From: Candidatus Krumholzibacteriota bacterium | GTDB taxonomy: Bacteria > Krumholzibacteriota > Krumholzibacteriia > Krumholzibacteriales > Krumholzibacteriaceae | Assembly (NCBI GenBank): GCA_030613345.1 | Contig: JAUWMD010000006.1 | Location: 1 to 25,548 of the forward strand | Reading direction: 5' to 3' | Length of the DNA: 25,548 nucleotides | Part shown: positions 23,696 to 25,548 of the stretch, in pieces | Numbering within the stretch: the stretch's first letter is position 1 | How the letters are laid out: each line of letters begins with the position of its first letter | Notes under the pieces: model-generated | The model's input: only the letters and a program-made list of their open reading frames with translations | Told to the model about the DNA's origin: nothing | Database searches by the model: none | Made by a program: the position numbers and the translations under genes

Positions 23696-24985
23696 GTGAC
23701 AGGCGAGATCAGCACGATCAAAGAGGCCCTCGATGATATAAAGGCGGGAAAGATGATCGTCGTCGTCGACGACGAGACCCGTGAGAACGAGGGCGACATC
23801 ATAATGGCAGCGGAGAAGGTGAACGCCGAGGCGGTCAATTTCATGGCGAGGCACGCAAGGGGCCTTATCTGCGTCGCACTGACGGGAGAGAGGCTCGACG
23901 AGCTCCAGCTCGGCATGATGGTACAGGAGAACACGGCCAAGATGAACACTCCGTTCACGATCTCGGTCGACGCGGTGCAAGGGACGACGACCGGGATATC
24001 GGCATTTGACAGGGCGACGACGATACGTGCCCTCGTCGACGAGGGCACGAAACCGGAGGACCTCGCCCGCCCGGGTCATATATTCCCCCTGCGGGCCGCG
24101 CGTGGAGGCGTTCTGAGGAGGGCCGGTCATACCGAAGCGGCGGTCGACCTGTCGAGGCTGGCGGAGCTGAGCCCGGCCGGCGTGCTCTGCGAGATCCTCG
24201 CTGAGGACGGCACGATGGCCAGGGCTTCCGAGCTCACCGCCCTCGCGGGGCAGTGGGGCCTGAAGATGATAACGGTATTCGATCTGATAGAGTACAGGCG
24301 CAGGAATGAGAAACTCGTCAGGCGGGAGGCCGAGGCCGATCTGCCGACGAGGTTCGGGGATTTCCGGCTGATCGCGTACGAGGGGACGGTCGACGGTTCG
24401 GAAAGTGTCGCGCTGATCAAGGGGGAGCCGTGGAAGGACAAGAGCGCCCTCGTGCGCGTCCACTCCCAGTGCCTCACCGGCGACGTCTTCGGTTCGCGCA
24501 GGTGCGACTGCGGCGACCAGCTCTCCAAAGCCCTCGAGATGATCTGCGAGGAGGGCTCGGGGGTCTTTCTTTACATCCAGCAGGAGGGCAGGGGGATAGG
24601 GCTCGTCAACAAGGTCAGGGCCTACGCCCTGCAGGACAAGGGGAGGGACACCGTCGAGGCGAACGAGGAGCTCGGCTTCCCCGCCGACCTGCGCGACTAC
24701 GGCATAGGGGCCCAGATCCTTGCCGATCTGGGCCTGCACGAGATCAGGCTGCTCACGAACAATCCGAGAAAGATAATCGGCCTGAAGGCCTATGGACTCC
24801 AAGTCGTTGCGAGGATACCGATCGAGGTCGTGCCGAACAGTTGTAACTTGAGATATCTCTCGACAAAGAGGGACAAGCTCGGACACCTTTTCGGAGAGCT
24901 GCAGGAGGAGGTCCGGGATCACGATGAGAAAGGCTGCGGCTGCCATTGCGATTCCAATGCGAAAGGAGAGAAGGATGGCTGTTGA
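23696..24985 (+). CDS. ribBA: Bifunctional DHBP synthase/GTP cyclohydrolase II
   Basis: Supplies both starting compounds of riboflavin: 3,4-dihydroxy-2-butanone 4-phosphate from ribulose 5-phosphate, and the pyrimidine from GTP. The protein has 429 residues. The DHBP synthase domain (about 1-205) has the RENEGD loop (29-34). The cyclohydrolase domain (about 210-405) has zinc ligands Cys259, Cys270 and Cys272 in HSQCLTGDVFGSRRCDC, then QEGRGIGLVNK and TNNPRKI. An unusual tail after residue 410 carries Cys414, Cys416, His417, Cys418 and Cys429. GTG at 23696 follows AGAGGTG; the frame upstream to 23252 overlaps ribE and has no family homology. Confidence 0.95.
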   Translation: MTGEISTIKEALDDIKAGKMIVVVDDETRENEGDIIMAAEKVNAEAVNFMARHARGLICVALTGERLDELQLGMMVQENTAKMNTPFTISVDAVQGTTTGISAFDRATTIRALVDEGTKPEDLARPGHIFPLRAARGGVLRRAGHTEAAVDLSRLAELSPAGVLCEILAEDGTMARASELTALAGQWGLKMITVFDLIEYRRRNEKLVRREAEADLPTRFGDFRLIAYEGTVDGSESVALIKGEPWKDKSALVRVHSQCLTGDVFGSRRCDCGDQLSKALEMICEEGSGVFLYIQQEGRGIGLVNKVRAYALQDKGRDTVEANEELGFPADLRDYGIGAQILADLGLHEIRLLTNNPRKIIGLKAYGLQVVARIPIEVVPNSCNLRYLSTKRDKLGHLFGELQEEVRDHDEKGCGCHCDSNAKGEKDGC

Positions 24986-25445
24986 GAGGACAGGAAAACT
25001 CATAGGGACCGGGATGAAGTTTGCCATCGTGGCGGGGAGGTTCAACGAGCTCGTGACCGAGAGCCTGATCGGGGGCGCCCTCGACTGTCTCGAGCGCCAC
25101 GGAGTCCCGGCCGATGATATCACCCTCTACAGGGTGCCGGGATCGTTCGAGATCCCGCAGGCGGTCGGACAGGTCGCAGCCACCCAGATCGACGCTGTAA
25201 TATGCGTCGGAGCACTGATCAGGGGAGACACGCCTCATTTCGACGTACTGTCCAGCCAGGTCGTCAAGGACATATCGGCGATCGGGGTCGGTACCGGCAA
25301 GCCGGTCACCTTCGGCATCATAACGGCCGATACGCAGGAGCAGGCGCTCGAGCGCGCGGGCGGCAAGGCCGGCAACAAGGGCTGGCAGGCGGCGCTTTCC
25401 GCCCTCGAGATGGTCAGCCTCTGGAAAGAGATCGGAGGCCGATGA
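24975..25445 (+). CDS. ribH: 6,7-dimethyl-8-ribityllumazine synthase
   Basis: Condenses the butanone phosphate with the ribityl-pyrimidine; usually forms pentamers or 60-subunit shells. The protein has 156 residues. Motifs: FAIVAGRFNELVTESLI at the substrate site, the VPGSFEIPQA loop, GALIRGDTPHFD with the catalytic His, FGIITADT, and 'ERAGGKAGNKGWQAALSA' near the C-terminus. ATG at 24975 follows a strong AAGGAGAGAAGG site that is also coding for the ribBA tail; the 11-bp overlap suggests coupling. A start at 24924 would add 17 residues foreign to the family. Confidence 0.97.
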   Translation: MAVERTGKLIGTGMKFAIVAGRFNELVTESLIGGALDCLERHGVPADDITLYRVPGSFEIPQAVGQVAATQIDAVICVGALIRGDTPHFDVLSSQVVKDISAIGVGTGKPVTFGIITADTQEQALERAGGKAGNKGWQAALSALEMVSLWKEIGGR

Positions 25446-25548
25446 GCAGGAGGAGAAAGGCGCGGGAGATCGCGCTCCAGGCCTTGTACGCAGCCGAGAT
25501 CGGCAAAGCGGGCTGGGAGGACGCCCTTGCCGATTCGATAAGGAGGAG
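25442..25548 (+). CDS. nusB: Transcription antitermination factor NusB, 3' end beyond window
   Basis: Only the first 35 codons are in the window. MSRRRKAREIALQALYA-type sequence is the typical NusB first helix. NusB binds boxA RNA with NusE (S10) to allow antitermination in rRNA operons. Its ATG overlaps the ribH stop (ATGA). The ribH-nusB order is frequent in bacteria and supports the call. Confidence 0.88.
   Translation, partial: MSRRRKAREIALQALYAAEIGKAGWEDALADSIRR

Noticed and set aside
22988..25123. 711-codon open frame on the minus strand opposite the rib genes
   Set aside because: Every segment is antisense to strongly conserved ribD, ribE, ribBA and ribH; no family motif on this strand.
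1..25548. tRNA, tRNA-Sec, rRNA, CRISPR arrays and insertion sequences
   Set aside because: I looked for T-loop patterns, regularly spaced direct repeats and transposase motifs on both strands and saw none; a covariance-model tRNA search was not possible here.

Overview
The window is one continuous stretch of bacterial chromosome, GC-rich by eye (about 60%), with tightly packed genes. It suggests a Gram-negative bacterium: four lipoproteins with lipoboxes, a SurA/PpiC-type chaperone, a TonB-like protein, a periplasmic amidase and a SPOR-domain protein. The bL25 protein is the long CTC form and arginine is often coded by AGG. An uncultured lineage near the FCB group (for example a Krumholzibacteria-, Eisenbacteria- or Zixibacteria-like phylum) would fit, but this is a weak inference because no rRNA gene is present.

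Layout. (1) 1-3375: the 3' part of prs, then rplY and pth, then a strong promoter and a leader hairpin driving rpsF-rpsR-rplI. (2) 3456-5959: a phosphomannomutase/phosphoglucomutase with no standard start codon, and a mannose-1-phosphate guanylyltransferase; together they make GDP-mannose. (3) 5985-9443: an envelope and protein-quality group, made of a PpiC-TPR lipoprotein, a bifunctional-nuclease family protein and an LpoA/LivJ-like lipoprotein. (4) 9449-12274, minus strand: an N-acetylmuramoyl-L-alanine amidase carrying a second, inactivated amidase domain, followed by a TonB-like protein. (5) 12515-19012, plus strand: selA, a membrane protein joining a degenerate ParA/BY-kinase-like domain to a SPOR domain, and smc, closed by a clear intrinsic terminator. 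(6) 19212-19820, minus strand: a lower-GC islet with two small ORFs and an internally deleted nucleotidyltransferase. (7) 19896-21658: a Cys-rich lipoprotein and ftsY. (8) 21689-25548: a promoter and FMN riboswitch controlling ribD-ribE-ribBA-ribH, running into nusB at the window edge.

How it works together. Most of the window is housekeeping: translation, riboflavin synthesis, SRP targeting and chromosome segregation. The more unusual part is the set of envelope proteins around 6-15 kb. An amidase would produce denuded glycan strands, a SPOR protein would bind them, and an LpoA-like lipoprotein could regulate peptidoglycan synthesis. The SPOR protein crosses the membrane, has a dead ParA-like domain on the cytoplasmic side, and is encoded directly upstream of smc. 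This is a reasonable candidate for a divisome-chromosome link. The islet at 19.2-19.8 kb looks like a decayed nucleotidyltransferase module of toxin-antitoxin type. I see no CRISPR array, insertion sequence, tRNA or rRNA gene.
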